A DNA stretch of 39,514 nt from Planctomycetaceae bacterium (GTDB lineage: Bacteria > Planctomycetota > Phycisphaerae > Phycisphaerales > SM1A02): positions 1 through 39,514 of the forward strand of contig NYSY01000090.1 in NCBI GenBank assembly GCA_002683215.1, given 5' to 3'. Of the stretch, positions 9,604-18,357 are shown in pieces; position 1 is the first letter of the stretch, and each line of letters starts with the position of its first letter. Made by a program: the position numbers and the translations under genes. The notes under the pieces were generated by a model, which was not told the origin of the DNA, searched no databases, and saw only the letters and a list, made by a program, of their open reading frames with translations.

Positions 9604-9945
9604 TCAAGCGTCGGCCGGGCGCACCGCGGCCCGGCAGGTGGTGATCAGGTCCTCGACCCGCTCCGAAAGTCGCGCGATGTCCATCTCGTCGGAGAGCATG
9701 TCGTCTTCGAGCCGGGCGGCGCAATCACCGATCGGATCGAATCCGTAGCCACCCGCCGCACCCTTGAGCTGGTGCGAGATCCGGCGGAGGGTGGCGAAGT
9801 CCTCGGAAATGCATGCGGCGCGGATCGACAGCACCTGACCGTCGAGTTCGTCGACGAACTGCACCACCAGGTCCCGAAGATCGGGATCATTCTCGTAGAT
9901 GCTGTGAAGCGGGGGACTTCCATTCGATCGGGGGATCTCTTCCAT
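9604..9945 (-). CDS. Hpt (histidine phosphotransfer) domain protein
   Basis: Hpt motif RISHQLKGAAGGYGFDPIGDCAARLED; 21 nt upstream of the response regulator gene, same strand. Confidence 0.88.
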   Translation of the reverse strand: MEEIPRSNGSPPLHSIYENDPDLRDLVVQFVDELDGQVLSIRAACISEDFATLRRISHQLKGAAGGYGFDPIGDCAARLEDDMLSDEMDIARLSERVEDLITTCRAAVRPADA

Positions 9946-10141
9946 GTCGGATTGATCGGCTCTTCAAACCGGTCGCTTGGGTTCGATCGCCATCGATCCG
10001 TGGATCAGGTGGACATCTTCCGACTCGTCCACACAGACCTCACGATCCGGATGATCGGATCACCGAACCGACCGGGAACCGGTAGGATCCCGATCCACCC
10101 TGTCCGACGCCCGGCTTCCGCCGAGTGTCCGGAGTTCCAAC

Positions 10142-11065
10142 ATGATTCCCAAGCAGCCGCCCCGAGACGGGCAGTCCGGATTCCTCTACCTGCCCCCGTA
10201 CCGGATCCACGGGCTCAGTGTGGCGGGCGAACACACCACCATCACCGTCCCCGAACTGGGTGTGACCTTCGACATGGGTCAGTGCACCCGAGCGTCGCTC
10301 AGCAGTGACCTCATCGCCCTCAGCCATTCGCACATGGATCACGTCGGCGGGATCCCGTACTGGTTCAGCCAGCGTTTCTTCCAGAAGCTCGAGGGCGGCC
10401 GCGTGCTCTGTCACCCGGAGGGCGTCGAGCCTCTGCAGCGAATGCTGGCATCGTGGGTGGACGTCGAACGGCAGAAGACACCGCATGAGATCGTCGCGAT
10501 CGAACCCGAATCCGATGTGCCGATCCGACAGAACATCGGACTTCGCGCCATCGAGACGCACCACACCTGCCCGAGCCTCGGTTTCTCGATCATCGAGACC
10601 CGTCACAAGCTGAAGCCGGAGTACCGAGATCTTCCACAAAGCGAGCTTCGCCGGATGAAGGTGGAGGGGGGCGAGCTCACCACGAACACCGAGATCCCAT
10701 TGATCGCCTACACCGGCGACACCGATCGAGGTGATTTCCTGGAGCGGGATGAATTCGCGAAGGCGAAGATCGTCGTCGCCGAATGCACGTTCATCGACGC
10801 CGATCATCGAAGCCGGGCGAGAGTCGGCCGGCATCTGCATCTCGAGGACATCGCGGAACTCCTCTCGAAGTGGGAGGCGGAACACGTCGTGCTCGTGCAC
10901 CTTTCGCGAAGAACACTGCTCTCGGAAGCACGCGAACGAATCGCGACGCTTGGTGACGATGCCGATCGAATTCATCTTCTGATGGACCATCGAACCAATC
11001 GCCGGCGCTACGAGGCGCAGCTCGAAGCGGTGGCCGTTCCGGATTCGGAACCGGAAGCAAGTTGA
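10142..11065 (+). CDS. Metallo-beta-lactamase-fold hydrolase, RNase Z-like
   Basis: HxHxDH motif LSHSHMDHVGG, downstream YTGDTD and VLVHLSRR; GGAG upstream of ATG. Confidence 0.82.
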   Translation: MIPKQPPRDGQSGFLYLPPYRIHGLSVAGEHTTITVPELGVTFDMGQCTRASLSSDLIALSHSHMDHVGGIPYWFSQRFFQKLEGGRVLCHPEGVEPLQRMLASWVDVERQKTPHEIVAIEPESDVPIRQNIGLRAIETHHTCPSLGFSIIETRHKLKPEYRDLPQSELRRMKVEGGELTTNTEIPLIAYTGDTDRGDFLERDEFAKAKIVVAECTFIDADHRSRARVGRHLHLEDIAELLSKWEAEHVVLVHLSRRTLLSEARERIATLGDDADRIHLLMDHRTNRRRYEAQLEAVAVPDSEPEAS

Positions 11066-11256
11066 AAGTCAAGTGGTTTGGCGACGTGATGCGACTTTGG
11101 AAGATTGGTTGACGAAGGATTGGATCGCTTCTACATTCTGTTGTTCGGCCCGGTCGAAAAGTGGGTCGAGAGAGTTGTTCCGTACATGAATGAAGTCGAT
11201 CTCCCTCGGGGGTGAGGTCGATTCACGAGCGTAGACGCCGCGTGGAGGCTGTCGAC

Positions 11257-12639
11257 ATGTCGAGACCAGATCCGGAACTTCGCAGCGCACTCATCTCGAA
11301 TCTGAGATTGAATCACCCCGGGATGTGTCGGGCGTGGTTCGACGACATCGAGCCCGTCGACTTCGACGGTGGTGTGCTTCGACTCTGCGTTCGCGAACCG
11401 GTTCAACTCCGCTACCTCCAACGCGCCTGTGCCGAACCGTTCCAGGAGGCTGCTCAAGCGGTCACCGGAATGCTCGTGTCGGTTCGGTTCGTTTCCCCTG
11501 AAGAGTGTGAACAACCCACCCCAACCACAACCGGTGGTGGTTCCAGCCGAAGGAGTGGCGGCCCGGATGGTGAGGGCATCGACCTCGCCGCCGAGCAGAT
11601 GGTGCTCAGTCCGGATTACGTGTTCGACAACTTCATCGTCGGACCGGGAAACCGGTTGGCGTTGATGGCCGCTTCCGCCGTCTCCGAGAAACCAGGCCGC
11701 GCGTACAACCCGTATTTCATCCATGGCGGCGTGGGGCTTGGCAAGACGCACCTTCTGCAGGCCATCTGCCAGCTCATTCTGAGCGACCAGCCAGACGCGA
11801 ACATCTGCTACATCTCGTGTTCGACCTTCATGGACCTGTTCCACGAATGCGTCAAAGCCGGTCGGATGCAGGACTTCCGTCACCACTTCCGCACCGCGGA
11901 CGTCCTCGTGATCGACGACATCCATTTCCTCTCGAAGCACGACCGAAGCCAGGAAGAGTTCTTCCACACCTTCAACGCCCTCTACCAGTCGGGTCGCCAG
12001 ATCGTCCTGAGTTCGGACGCGGCTCCCGCTGAAATCCCCGACCTCGAAGAACGCCTCACCAGCCGCTTCAACTGCGGCCTCGTCGCAAGAATCGAGCGTC
12101 CTTGCTACGAAACCCGCGTCGCGATCCTCAAGGCGAAGGCCTCGCTGCACGATCTGGAGCTTCCTGACGATGTGCCGGCGTATATCGCCGCTCGCCTGGA
12201 CACCAATATTCGTGAGCTCGAGGGTGCGCTCTCCCGGATCAGGGGGTATTCCCTCGCCGAAAACGAGCCGATCACGCTCGAACTCGCGAAGAAGGCCCTC
12301 GCCGACGATCCCAGTCGGTCTGACAACGAGGAGGGGGCCGCGCCCTCGATTCAGACCATCATCGAGTCGGTCACCCGCTATTACGACGTCAAACTGACCG
12401 ATCTGCTGAGCAAGCGACGGCACAAGTCGATCACGGTTCCTCGACAGATCTGCATGTGGCTGGCCCGACGCCACACCCGATTCAGTCTCGAAGAAATCGG
12501 TGGTTACTTCGGCGGCCGTGATCACACCACGGTCATGCACGCCATCCGAGCCGTCAATCGGCGTCGAGACGAGGATTCCTCGTTCTCGGATGCCTTGGAC
12601 CGACTCGAGACGAATGTCCTCGGTCGCCAGGACGCCTGA
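11257..12639 (+). CDS. dnaA: Chromosomal replication initiator protein DnaA
   Basis: In ORF 11212..12639; ATG 11257 with GGAGG at 11244-11248. Walker A GGVGLGKTHLLQAI, VIDDIHFL, domain IV RRHKSITVPRQICMWLARRHTRFSLEEIGGYFGGRDHTTVMHA. Confidence 0.96.
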   Translation: MSRPDPELRSALISNLRLNHPGMCRAWFDDIEPVDFDGGVLRLCVREPVQLRYLQRACAEPFQEAAQAVTGMLVSVRFVSPEECEQPTPTTTGGGSSRRSGGPDGEGIDLAAEQMVLSPDYVFDNFIVGPGNRLALMAASAVSEKPGRAYNPYFIHGGVGLGKTHLLQAICQLILSDQPDANICYISCSTFMDLFHECVKAGRMQDFRHHFRTADVLVIDDIHFLSKHDRSQEEFFHTFNALYQSGRQIVLSSDAAPAEIPDLEERLTSRFNCGLVARIERPCYETRVAILKAKASLHDLELPDDVPAYIAARLDTNIRELEGALSRIRGYSLAENEPITLELAKKALADDPSRSDNEEGAAPSIQTIIESVTRYYDVKLTDLLSKRRHKSITVPRQICMWLARRHTRFSLEEIGGYFGGRDHTTVMHAIRAVNRRRDEDSSFSDALDRLETNVLGRQDA

Positions 12640-12682
12640 TCCCGGGGTGATCGGGGCGTCAACAATCCAATGAAACACGCCG

Positions 12683-12708
12683 CCCGGCTCAGCCAGCCGG
12701 GTTTTTTT
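12683..12708 (+). terminator. Rho-independent terminator downstream of dnaA
   Basis: Perfect stem CCCGGCT (12683-12689), loop CAGCC, AGCCGGG (12695-12701), then seven T (12702-12708). Confidence 0.9.
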
Positions 12709-12727
12709 GCGCTTGTTGCATCCGATC

Positions 12728-12748
12728 CATCCACATTCCATGTGGATG
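12728..12748. repeat. Perfect inverted repeat CATCCACAT-TCC-ATGTGGATG
   Basis: 9-bp arms, 3-nt loop, read directly; each arm carries ATCCACA. Confidence 0.9.
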
Positions 12749-12906
12749 AATCCGTCATCTCGCGCCGGTTCCCTGATCAACCCAAACCGTGTTGCGAACC
12801 TGTGGGCAATCCGTTCTGCTTCAACCGCGATCTTCCATCCGTTTCAGGAGCAGCCGCCGAAATAGACCGACACCCAACCGACAAAACATCAACGGAGTGT
12901 TTTGGT

Positions 12907-12935
12907 TGTAAACCACCACAAAGAAGGTGTTTACA
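12907..12935. repeat. Imperfect inverted repeat TGTAAACCACC ... GGTGTTTACA
   Basis: Reverse complement of the right arm is TGTAAACACC; left arm is TGTAAACCACC, one-base bulge. Confidence 0.8.
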
Positions 12936-12980
12936 GCCGATCGCGTGGCTTTTTCCACCAACCGGCGCGGCTTTTCTAAG

Positions 12981-13008
12981 AGGGAAGATTAAAGACTCTT
13001 TCTTCCCT
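12981..13008. repeat. Inverted repeat AGGGAAGA-N12-TCTTCCCT in AT-richer patch
   Basis: 8-bp perfect arms at 12981-12988 and 13001-13008. Confidence 0.8.
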
Positions 13009-13076
13009 AGAAGAACACTTCCGGACACGGGATGAGCGGTGTGCGTGGGTTGTGGACGAAATGGGTGAAGCGTTCA

Positions 13077-13931
13077 TCAGGCCTGGCAGGATTCACACCA
13101 GGTGGTGGAGCGTCCCGCGACGACGCAGGCCGTCATGGGTCGCTGGCAGCGTGTGCAGGGTTGCCCTGATCGACCGTAGGCGAGGTGACCGGAACCGAAC
13201 GTTCCGGCCGATCCATCGGGAAGCCGGTGGTCTCGGAGCGTCGTGCCACCGGCGTCGATGGCGAGGCCGAGGGTCGTCCGAATGGACCGTGCGAGCCGCT
13301 CCAGTTCCAGCGCGCTGAGATCGACTGCCGGGCGGTCGGGCCTGATGCCGGATCGAAACAGGGATTCGTCGGCGTAGATGTTGCCAATCCCCGCAAGGAC
13401 CTGCTGGTCGAGCAGAACGGCTTTGATCGCTCTCCTGCTCCCCTTCAGCCGCTCCCCAAGGGCTTTTCCGTCGATCAGTGTGGCCTCGGGACCCAGATTC
13501 CTCAGAACTCGCTGATCGCGATCCTCGGAGCCCTCAAAGAGATGCACCCCACCGAAGCGGCGTGGGTCGATGAACTCCATCCGAATGGCCGGGCGATCCG
13601 ATCCACCTGCGATCGTCCAGGCGACATGTCGATGCAGAGGAACCGATCGCCGGCGTTTCGCATCACCCGATTCGATGCGACCGGACATGCCGAGCCGAAT
13701 CACCAGACCACGGTCATCGTCGAATTCGATGATCAATTGCTTTCCGCGCCGGTCGATGCTCCGAATCACCCGATCGACGCCGAGCTGCTCGCCGGCGAGC
13801 CGCCCCTGCCGTCGGCCTCTCGGATCACGAACCACGTCCCGCCGATGGACGCGGACCCGCTCGACGGTCCGGTCGAGGATCAACGCCACCAGCTGTCGGC
13901 GGACGGCTTCTACTTCGGGGAGTTCAGGCAT
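13077..13931 (-). CDS. mutM: Formamidopyrimidine-DNA glycosylase
   Basis: N-terminus MPELPEVEAVRRQL; C-terminal zinc finger YGRSGQPCTRCQRPMTACVVAGRSTTWCESCQ. Confidence 0.95.
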   Translation of the reverse strand: MPELPEVEAVRRQLVALILDRTVERVRVHRRDVVRDPRGRRQGRLAGEQLGVDRVIRSIDRRGKQLIIEFDDDRGLVIRLGMSGRIESGDAKRRRSVPLHRHVAWTIAGGSDRPAIRMEFIDPRRFGGVHLFEGSEDRDQRVLRNLGPEATLIDGKALGERLKGSRRAIKAVLLDQQVLAGIGNIYADESLFRSGIRPDRPAVDLSALELERLARSIRTTLGLAIDAGGTTLRDHRLPDGSAGTFGSGHLAYGRSGQPCTRCQRPMTACVVAGRSTTWCESCQA

Positions 13932-13977
13932 CGTGCATCCGCGATGGCGGACCGGCTGGAGCCGGCGGGGGGCCGAC

Positions 13978-13983
13978 TATACT
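13978..13983 (+). promoter_or_regulatory. Possible -10 element (TATACT) for the MoxR operon
   Basis: TATACT in the 148-bp mutM/moxR divergent intergenic region; no good -35 recognised. Confidence 0.35.
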
Positions 13984-14079
13984 CGGGTGGGCGCAGGATC
14001 CGCCCCCGAAACAGGGCGACGCTGGTCCCCCGTTCGACGCCGTTTTCGATTCGATCCGAACCTTCTCCTCGGAATCACG

Positions 14080-15141
14080 ATGACCGACCCCAGACTTCAT
14101 CAGGACGACCCGGCCGCAGCCGCAGCCGAGGTCCAGAACGCCTTCGAACGCATCCGAAGCGAGGTCCGAAAGGTCATCGTCGGTCAGGAGGAGGTCGTCG
14201 AGGAGGTCCTCATCGCGATTTTCTGCGGTGGCCATGCGATCATCGAAGGTGTGCCGGGTCTCGCGAAGACACTGCTCGTCCACACGCTTTCCAACACTTT
14301 GAACCTTGATTTCTCGAGGGTGCAGTTCACACCCGACCTCATGCCTTCGGACATGACCGGCACCGAGGTGATCGAAGAGGACAAGGCGACGGGGCAGCGG
14401 AACCTGCGATTCGTGCCGGGGCCGATCTTCGCGAACATCATCCTCGCGGACGAGATCAACCGGACCCCCCCGAAGACCCAGGGAGCGCTCCTCGAAGCGA
14501 TGCAGGAACGACAGGTCACCGCCGGCGGGGAATCCCATGTCCTCCCGAACCCCTTCTTCGTGCTCGCCACCCAGAATCCGATCGAACAAGAGGGCACCTA
14601 CCCGCTCCCCGAGGCCCAGCTCGACCGCTTCATGTTCAACATCCGGGTCGGGTATCCGTCCGAAGCCGACGAACTCGCGATCGTCGAGCGGACCACCGCC
14701 GACGGGGAGTCCGCCGCCGATGCGGTGCTCACGGGTGAGGACTGTCTCCGCATCCAAAACCTCGTCCGACAGGTTCCGGTCGCCTCACACGTCGCCCGGT
14801 ACGCCCTCCGGCTCGTTCGTTCGACCCGGGTGCGGGAATCCTTGGAGGACAAGCCGGAGATCGTCCGCGACTACCTCGCCTGGGGCGCCGGACCACGGGC
14901 CAGCCAGTTCCTGGTGCTCGCCGCCAAGGCGAAGGCGTTGATCAGTGGTTCCTCGCACGTGACCCCCGAACACATCAAGGCCGTGGCGCTTCCGATTCTT
15001 CGCCATCGGCTGATCACCAACTTCAACGCGGAAGCCGACGACATCACGACCGACGACGTGGTTCGACGCCTCATCGAGATCACCCCGGTCGACGAGGCCG
15101 ACGCCGACACCCGGTCGACGCTCGATTCCGTGAGCCGTTGA
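14080..15141 (+). CDS. MoxR-family AAA+ ATPase
   Basis: In ORF 13570..15141; ATG 14080. Walker A EGVPGLAKT, Walker B IILADEINR, ATQNPIEQEGTYPLPEAQLDRFMF. Confidence 0.95.
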   Translation: MTDPRLHQDDPAAAAAEVQNAFERIRSEVRKVIVGQEEVVEEVLIAIFCGGHAIIEGVPGLAKTLLVHTLSNTLNLDFSRVQFTPDLMPSDMTGTEVIEEDKATGQRNLRFVPGPIFANIILADEINRTPPKTQGALLEAMQERQVTAGGESHVLPNPFFVLATQNPIEQEGTYPLPEAQLDRFMFNIRVGYPSEADELAIVERTTADGESAADAVLTGEDCLRIQNLVRQVPVASHVARYALRLVRSTRVRESLEDKPEIVRDYLAWGAGPRASQFLVLAAKAKALISGSSHVTPEHIKAVALPILRHRLITNFNAEADDITTDDVVRRLIEITPVDEADADTRSTLDSVSR

Positions 15142-15202
15142 TGCGCCGCTTCGAACGAATCACGCCCCGGCATCCGTCACGCTTCCCGAACCGGAGATCT
15201 CG

Positions 15203-16189
15203 TTGAGCGATTCGAAACCGGATTCGGCCGGCCTTCGGGCCGAGCAGTACCTCGCACCCGAGACGATCGGACAGCTGACGTCCTTCGAACTTCGGGCGCG
15301 GATGATCGCCGAAGGCGTGATGAGCGGAATGCACCGCTCTCCGTACCAGGGGCTCGCGGTCGAATTCGCCGAACACCGCCAGTACGTGCCGGGTGACGAC
15401 CTCAAGCACCTCGACTGGAAGGTCTTCGGACGAAGCGACAAGCTTTACCTGAAGCAGTATCAGCAGGAAACCAATCTGGACGTCGTGATTCTCGTCGACG
15501 CCTCCGCCTCGATGCGGTTCGGAACGCTTCGCATGAAGCAGGGCTGGGGCGGAACCGACGCCTCCTCCCGAATCGGGACCTGGACGAAGTTCGACCATGC
15601 GACGGCGATCGGTGCGGCGCTCTGCTACCTCTCGCTTCAGCAACGGGACCGGGTCGGGCTCGCACTCTTCGCGGACGGCATTCGCGCCCAGGTCAAGCGA
15701 TCGAACGCGAAGAGCACCTGGCGAAGCGTGGTCCGCACCCTCGCCACGGAACCGGTCGAAGACAGCACCGATTTCGGAAAGGTCGTCGATCAGGTGATGG
15801 CGACGGTCACCAATCGATCACTCTTCATCGTGGTGAGCGACCTGCTGGTACCCGGTGCGCAGGTCCGTGCCGCACTCGCCCGCTTCCGACACCGCCGCCA
15901 CGATCTCATGTTGATGCAGGTGCTCGATCGACAGGAGCTTCGATTCGACCTCGACGAACCGATGCCGTTCGAGGGTCTCGAGGGAGAGGGCCGCTTGAAC
16001 GTCGATCCACGGGTGGTCCGGGAGGACTACCTCGAGGCGCTCACCCGGCACTGCGACGAGCTTGAACGGTCCGCCCGGAGCCTCGGGTTCGACTACCTCC
16101 GGCTGGATACCCACGGGTCGGTCGGACCCGCCATCGCGGCGCTGCTCGGCCGACGGGCGACGCTTGCACGAGGGGGTCGGGCGGGATGA
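15203..16189 (+). CDS. DUF58-domain protein with VWA-like fold
   Basis: TTG start; YVPGDDLKHLDWKVFGRSDKLYLKQYQQETNLDVVILVDASASM is a DUF58 signature. Confidence 0.93.
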   Translation: MSDSKPDSAGLRAEQYLAPETIGQLTSFELRARMIAEGVMSGMHRSPYQGLAVEFAEHRQYVPGDDLKHLDWKVFGRSDKLYLKQYQQETNLDVVILVDASASMRFGTLRMKQGWGGTDASSRIGTWTKFDHATAIGAALCYLSLQQRDRVGLALFADGIRAQVKRSNAKSTWRSVVRTLATEPVEDSTDFGKVVDQVMATVTNRSLFIVVSDLLVPGAQVRAALARFRHRRHDLMLMQVLDRQELRFDLDEPMPFEGLEGEGRLNVDPRVVREDYLEALTRHCDELERSARSLGFDYLRLDTHGSVGPAIAALLGRRATLARGGRAG

Positions 16190-18357
16190 CCTTCGTGACC
16201 ACGTCCCTCGCGATCGCGGGCATCGCGGCCGCGTCGATCCCGATCCTCGTCCACCTGCTGCTCCGACGAAGGCGCCGTCCGATGGCGTGGGCGGCGATGA
16301 CGCTCCTCATGGAGGCGGCGCGGCGACACCGAAGGCGATCGCGACTCGAACAGATCCTCCTCCTCACCGTTCGAGCGATCCTCGTGGCGATCCTCGGCAT
16401 CGCCCTGGCCCAACCCCTTCTCGGCGAACGCTCGACGATCCTTGGAACACGGACCGTGCACCTCGTGCTCGACGACGGCCTCGCCAGCGGGCTGGTGGAG
16501 TCGGATGGTCGAACCACCCTCGAACGGCAGTCCGCCGAAGCGATCGCGGTCATCGAGTCGCTCGGCGGCAACGATCGCGTCGCCGTGACCCTCGCGGGCG
16601 CACCTGCACGCCGGCTGGTCTTCGGTCCCTCGACGGACCATCGTTCGACGATCCGGGCGATCGAAGGGCTGAGCAGCCGGGAGGGGGCGACCGATCTCGC
16701 AGGAGCGCTGGACCTGGTGAATGGTGGAATCGATGAAACGGGAAATCAGGAGGTCCGTGTCTTCAGCGACTTCCGCCGAGGGAGCCTCGACGATCGCCGC
16801 CGCCCCTCGCCGATCCGGGATGCATCGGGCGCGCCGATCGAGCTGATCGCCACACCGCCGACCGAGACGACCGACTCCAACACGCAGATCGTCTCCATCG
16901 AGACGGCCCGCACCCCGCTCTCCACCGCGGGTGCCGGCGATCTCCTGCTGGTGGACGTGGGACTCCGACGAACCGGTGTGCTCGGGGAAGCGGTGACCAA
17001 CGTCCGGCTCGGCGGCGATGCGATCGCCGGATTCGAGAATCGGCGGGTGGACTGGCCGGCGGGACGCGCCGAGACCCGGGTCGACTTCCAGATCCGGGTC
17101 GATGAGGACGGTGGGGTCCTCGAGGCCACCATCGATCCCGATTCGCTGCCGCTCGACGATCGTCGGGTGACGATCGTGTCGGGCCGTGAACCGACCCGGG
17201 TGCTCCTGGTCGATCGGGATGATCTCGCCGTCGGGACGAGGCTCGATCGGCTTCGCGGAACCGACTGGTTCGAGCGGGCGCTGCTCCCGTCTCCCGAAAC
17301 CGTGATCGTCGAGGCGATCGACATCGATCGCGCCGATCCGGCGACCATCGGTGAACGTGATCTCGAAGGCGTCTCCCTCCTCGTGCTCGGACGACCCGAT
17401 CTTCTTCCCGATGATTTCAGCGAGACCCTCGCGAGCTGGGTTCGTCGCGGTGGCGTGGCCGTGGTGCTTCCTCCGGGAGAGACGACGATCCGGGCGTGGG
17501 CTTCTTCCATGCTCGAACGTCTCGAACTGCCCTGGGCCGTGGCGTTGGAATCGACCGCCGTCGACCCACCAAGGCGGCTGCCGCCCGAACAACCCGATTC
17601 ACCGCTCACCAGCCTGATCGACTCGGAGATGACCGAACTCGCGCCCAGCGTCCGGATCGATCGTCGACTTCCGGTCGAAGGGGTACCGGATGGCGATCTG
17701 GTCCTCGTCGACGAGACCGGGGATCCGGTGTTGCTCGACGCCCCGGTCGGCGCGGGCCGGGTGGTGTTCTTCGCGGTGACGCCCGAACTCGGATGGACCG
17801 ATCTTCCGGTCAGGCCACTCATGGTTCCGCTGGTTCAGGAGATCGCACGACAGGGAACCGCCTTGTCGAGGCGCGGTGGTGATGGCGTGGTCGGCGCTCG
17901 GTCACCCACCTTTCGAAGCACCGGCATCACGCGAGTCGTGATGTCCGGGGCCTCGAATCGCGAAGTCGCCGGCGATGAAACCGATCTTCCGGAACGAAGC
18001 GGCGTCGCGGTCGGCGTCGATCTGGCGGGTCGAACCGTCGAACAGGCCGTGATCAACCCCGACGTCATGGGTGGCATGGTCGAGCCGGTCGGCCGCGACG
18101 GCGTCGAGGCCTGGCTCGAACCCGCCGGCTCATGGCGGTTCACCGGTGCCGAAGTCGATGCGGTCGAGCTGGTCGAGGATCGTGGATCACTCGCGGTGAT
18201 GCTCGTCGCAGTGGTGCTGGCGCTCGCGATCGTCGAACTCGTGCTCGCCCGCTGGTTCGCGCGGGGCGGGCTTCGAACTCGCCGATCACACGGGCTCACC
18301 GGTGCGAATGCGGATGCCGAAATCGATCGTTCCCGTCGGGGAGGTGCGGCGGCATGA
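16186..18357 (+). CDS. BatA-like N-terminal membrane domain / VWA-like protein
   Basis: N-terminal LVHLLLRRRRRPMAWAAMTLLMEAARRHRRRSRLEQILLLTVRAILVAILGIALAQPLL (BatA-like TM region). ATGA overlap with preceding gene. Confidence 0.85.
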   Translation: MTFVTTSLAIAGIAAASIPILVHLLLRRRRRPMAWAAMTLLMEAARRHRRRSRLEQILLLTVRAILVAILGIALAQPLLGERSTILGTRTVHLVLDDGLASGLVESDGRTTLERQSAEAIAVIESLGGNDRVAVTLAGAPARRLVFGPSTDHRSTIRAIEGLSSREGATDLAGALDLVNGGIDETGNQEVRVFSDFRRGSLDDRRRPSPIRDASGAPIELIATPPTETTDSNTQIVSIETARTPLSTAGAGDLLLVDVGLRRTGVLGEAVTNVRLGGDAIAGFENRRVDWPAGRAETRVDFQIRVDEDGGVLEATIDPDSLPLDDRRVTIVSGREPTRVLLVDRDDLAVGTRLDRLRGTDWFERALLPSPETVIVEAIDIDRADPATIGERDLEGVSLLVLGRPDLLPDDFSETLASWVRRGGVAVVLPPGETTIRAWASSMLERLELPWAVALESTAVDPPRRLPPEQPDSPLTSLIDSEMTELAPSVRIDRRLPVEGVPDGDLVLVDETGDPVLLDAPVGAGRVVFFAVTPELGWTDLPVRPLMVPLVQEIARQGTALSRRGGDGVVGARSPTFRSTGITRVVMSGASNREVAGDETDLPERSGVAVGVDLAGRTVEQAVINPDVMGGMVEPVGRDGVEAWLEPAGSWRFTGAEVDAVELVEDRGSLAVMLVAVVLALAIVELVLARWFARGGLRTRRSHGLTGANADAEIDRSRRGGAAA

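Larger units (their letters stand above)
12709..13070. other. Candidate chromosomal origin (oriC) region
   Basis: Non-coding region next to dnaA with DnaA-box-like 9-mers: TCATCCACA (minus, 12741-12749, 8/9 to TTATCCACA), CCATCCACA (12727-12735), TTGCCCACA (minus, 12801-12809), TTTTCCACC (12951-12959), TCGTCCACA (minus, 13051-13059); AT-richer patch at about 12971-13018. Confidence 0.55.

Noticed and set aside
11131-12780. 549-aa minus-strand ORF opposite dnaA
   Set aside because: Antisense shadow of a well-supported dnaA; Asp/Glu/Gly/Val-rich pattern expected from high-GC codon bias; no recognisable domain.
12670-13035. 121-aa plus and 83-aa minus ORFs in the dnaA-mutM intergenic region
   Set aside because: Overlap a terminator and DnaA-box-like repeats; no domain or RBS; more likely non-coding origin sequence.
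16093-17592. 499-aa minus-strand ORF opposite the BatA-like gene
   Set aside because: Shadow ORF; no domain motifs.
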